This document shows positions 62,539 to 64,000 of a DNA stretch of 64,000 nucleotides, piece by piece. This DNA is from Moesziomyces globuligerus (taxonomy: Eukaryota; Basidiomycota; Ustilaginomycetes; Ustilaginales; Ustilaginaceae). The stretch is from positions 372,001-436,000 of the forward strand of contig JARVLF010000022.1 of NCBI GenBank assembly GCA_030849465.1, in the 5' to 3' direction. A program made the position numbers and the translations under genes. Position 1 is the stretch's first letter, and every line of letters begins with the position of its first letter. Below the pieces are notes generated by a model that was not told where the DNA came from, searched no databases, and was given only the letters and a program-made list of their open reading frames with translations.

Positions 62539-64000
62539 ATGCTTCTCTGGCTCGTGCTGCTTGCGTTCTGCGCAGGGCTCGTCCCCGCCATCGGCGCCCT
62601 CTGCCTGTGCATCTACGTCGCAGCCTACCACTCGTCGCCATCGGCATCGCGGGCTCGCTCCGCCGGCTGCCTCGGTCGCTCCGCCGCCGTGGTGGTGCTC
62701 GGCGACATCGGTCGGAGCCCACGCATGTGTTTCCACGTCGAATCGCTTGCCAACGAAGGCTGGAAGGTCGCCATCGTCGGCTACCCTGGCTCTGCCCTGC
62801 CACCGGCGCTGCGTCGTCCTTCGGTCCGACAACACCATCTGCGCACCCCGCCCAGCTGGATCGCACGCCTCCCCCGCGCAGCCTTCATCGCCGTCGCCCC
62901 CTTCAAGCTCGCACTTCAAGCCGTATCCCTGTTCACGGAGCTCACGACGCAGGTTCGTCCGCCGCCTGAGCTGATCCTGGTCCAGACGCCGCCGGCCCTG
63001 CCGACACTGCTCGTCGTCAAGGCGGCCGCCATGCTCGTCAACGCACGCGTGGTGATCGACTGGCACAACCTCGCCTACACCATCCTGGCGCTTCGCCTCG
63101 GCGCCGAGTCGAGGCTGGTAAAGCTTGCCGAGAGGCTCGAGAGGTGGAGCGGGCGGACAGCGTTTGCGCACCTCTTTGTCACGCATGCGATGCGCAACCA
63201 TCTCGACCTCAACTGGAAGCTGCAGGGCGACAAAGTCGTACTGCACGATCGGCCACCGGCGCATTTCAGACGCGCAACGATCGCAGAGACGCATCGGCTC
63301 ATGACCAAGCTCGTGCCGCAGCTCACACCGCCGATGGGCGACGACTTTACGCCCAGGTACAGCGTGCCGGACTCGACGCCGTTCACGCACCAACCGGCGG
63401 GCAGCGATGGAGCCGAGGTGCAGTGGAGGCAGGATCGACCTGCGCTGGTGGTGAGCAGCACGTCGTGGACCGCGGATGAGGATTTCGGACTGCTGCTGCG
63501 CGCGGCGCGGCTGTACGAGTACCGCGCGCGCGCGCTGGCGGACCCGGCGAGCGCGCACGGCTCGCCTGCGCACTCGCGCAGCAGTACGGGCGACAACACG
63601 ACGCTCTCGCCCGTCTCTCCGGGCTCGACGTCTTCGCATCTGTCGCACGATGGCGATGCGGTGCGCATGTCCAAGGAACGTCGTCGGCCGTCGTTGGGAG
63701 CGCTGCGCAGCGCCACGCTGCCCTACGAGCCCGCCGCCGCGCTGCCCAAGCTGGTCATCATCGTCACGGGCAAGGGCGAGCTGCGCGCGCGCTACCTCGC
63801 CGAGATCGCGCGGCTCGAGGCGCAGGAGCGCTGGCAGTGGGTGCGTATCCGTACGGCGTGGCTGGAGACCGAGGACTATCCGACGCTCCTGGGCTCGGCC
63901 GACGTAGGCGTGTCGCTGCACACCTCGAGCTCCGGGTTGGATCTGCCGATGAAGGTGGTCGATATGCTCGGATGCGGTCTGCCCGTGTGCGCGCTCGACT
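62539..64000 (+). CDS. ALG1: Chitobiosyldiphosphodolichol beta-mannosyltransferase ALG1 (cut by right edge)
   Basis: ALG1 adds the first mannose to GlcNAc2-PP-dolichol on the cytosolic face of the ER. The first 487 codons are present, in one frame. It begins with a membrane anchor (MLLWLVLLAFCAGLVPAIGA), then the GT-B N-domain: AAVVVLGDIGRSPRMCFHVE, GWKVAIVGYPGS, LILVQTPPALPTLLVVKAAA, VVIDWHNLAYTILAL, the helix ERLERWSGRTAFAHLFVTHAM. The C-domain opens with RPALVVSSTSWTADEDFGLLL, then a Ser/Arg-rich insertion of about 70 residues, KLVIIVTGKGELRARY, and LGSADVGVSLHTSSSGLDLP followed by MKVVDMLGCGLPVCALD at the edge. The insertion lies where fungal orthologs vary in length. The C-terminal end lies outside the window. 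Confidence 0.96.
   Translation, partial: MLLWLVLLAFCAGLVPAIGALCLCIYVAAYHSSPSASRARSAGCLGRSAAVVVLGDIGRSPRMCFHVESLANEGWKVAIVGYPGSALPPALRRPSVRQHHLRTPPSWIARLPRAAFIAVAPFKLALQAVSLFTELTTQVRPPPELILVQTPPALPTLLVVKAAAMLVNARVVIDWHNLAYTILALRLGAESRLVKLAERLERWSGRTAFAHLFVTHAMRNHLDLNWKLQGDKVVLHDRPPAHFRRATIAETHRLMTKLVPQLTPPMGDDFTPRYSVPDSTPFTHQPAGSDGAEVQWRQDRPALVVSSTSWTADEDFGLLLRAARLYEYRARALADPASAHGSPAHSRSSTGDNTTLSPVSPGSTSSHLSHDGDAVRMSKERRRPSLGALRSATLPYEPAAALPKLVIIVTGKGELRARYLAEIARLEAQERWQWVRIRTAWLETEDYPTLLGSADVGVSLHTSSSGLDLPMKVVDMLGCGLPVCALD

Noticed and set aside
62230..63921. 563-codon minus-strand frame overlapping ALG1 and GIM3
   Set aside because: It is an antisense shadow of ALG1: Arg-rich, low complexity and without motifs.
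1..64000. Mobile elements, CRISPR arrays, viral insertions or a metabolic gene cluster
   Set aside because: No transposase, reverse transcriptase, integrase, long terminal repeat, spacer array or set of biosynthetic genes was found; only short tandem repeats and homopolymers are present.

Overview
The window reads as nuclear chromosomal DNA of a fungus, most likely a basidiomycete and probably a smut-type member (Ustilaginomycotina). The grounds are the GC-rich, strongly codon-biased genes (which produce long shadow frames on the opposite strand), genes with no intron or a few short ones with GTAAGT-type donors, and the overall character of the proteins. The lineage is inferred from style, not from a database search. 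I find 25 protein-coding genes, two of them cut by the window edges, and one tRNA. There is no mobile element, CRISPR array or bacterial-type operon.

Layout. 0-12 kb: the N-terminal half of acetyl-CoA carboxylase (-), a 3.5 kb gene-free stretch, the MUS81 structure-specific endonuclease (+), and cytochrome c1 of complex III (+). 12.6-19.7 kb: a cluster of four ribosomal protein genes, P2 (-), uS19/S15 (+), uL18/L5 (-) and eL15 (+), all with introns placed at or just upstream of the start codon, proven by reading frame in two and probable in the other two. 20-24 kb: a TPP1/Est3-like OB-fold protein (candidate telomere factor, -), an intron-containing tRNA-Arg(CCU) (-), and a divergent pair made of a Dsc2/UBAC2-type rhomboid pseudoprotease (-) and the ESCRT-II subunit SNF8/VPS22 (+).

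25-43 kb: a type-B carboxylesterase ending in an ER-retrieval-like RDEL (+), a REEP/TB2-DP1 ER-shaping protein (+), a 1154-residue Zn2Cys6 regulator with a stretched zinc cluster (-), an unrecognised protein (+), TRAPPC11 (-) and a PRCC-like protein (-). 42-55 kb: a carboxypeptidase Y-type serine carboxypeptidase (+), a Myb/SANT protein built from micro-exons (+), a Ser-rich protein full of basophilic kinase motifs (+), a PI-PLC X-domain phosphodiesterase (-), the INO80 subunit IES6 (+) and a UPF0643-like protein (-). 57-64 kb: a mucin-like single-pass membrane protein (+), prefoldin subunit 4 (-) and the 5' part of ALG1 (+).

The genes are mostly unrelated housekeeping functions. There is a loose theme of secretory pathway and ER work (ALG1, TRAPPC11, REEP, Dsc2, SNF8, CPY, RDEL esterase), but nothing like a metabolic gene cluster. 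The most interesting signals are structural. Several start codons are split by, or sit directly against, an intron (RPS15 and IES6 as AT|G, RPL5 as ATG|, prefoldin 4 after three codons, RPL15 at CAG|ATG). Three donors read ATGTAAG, so unspliced RNA would carry a start codon followed at once by a stop. Two introns hold very long C-tracts just after the 5' splice site. The TPP1/Est3-like protein would be a telomere factor in a lineage where this family is hard to recognise by sequence.
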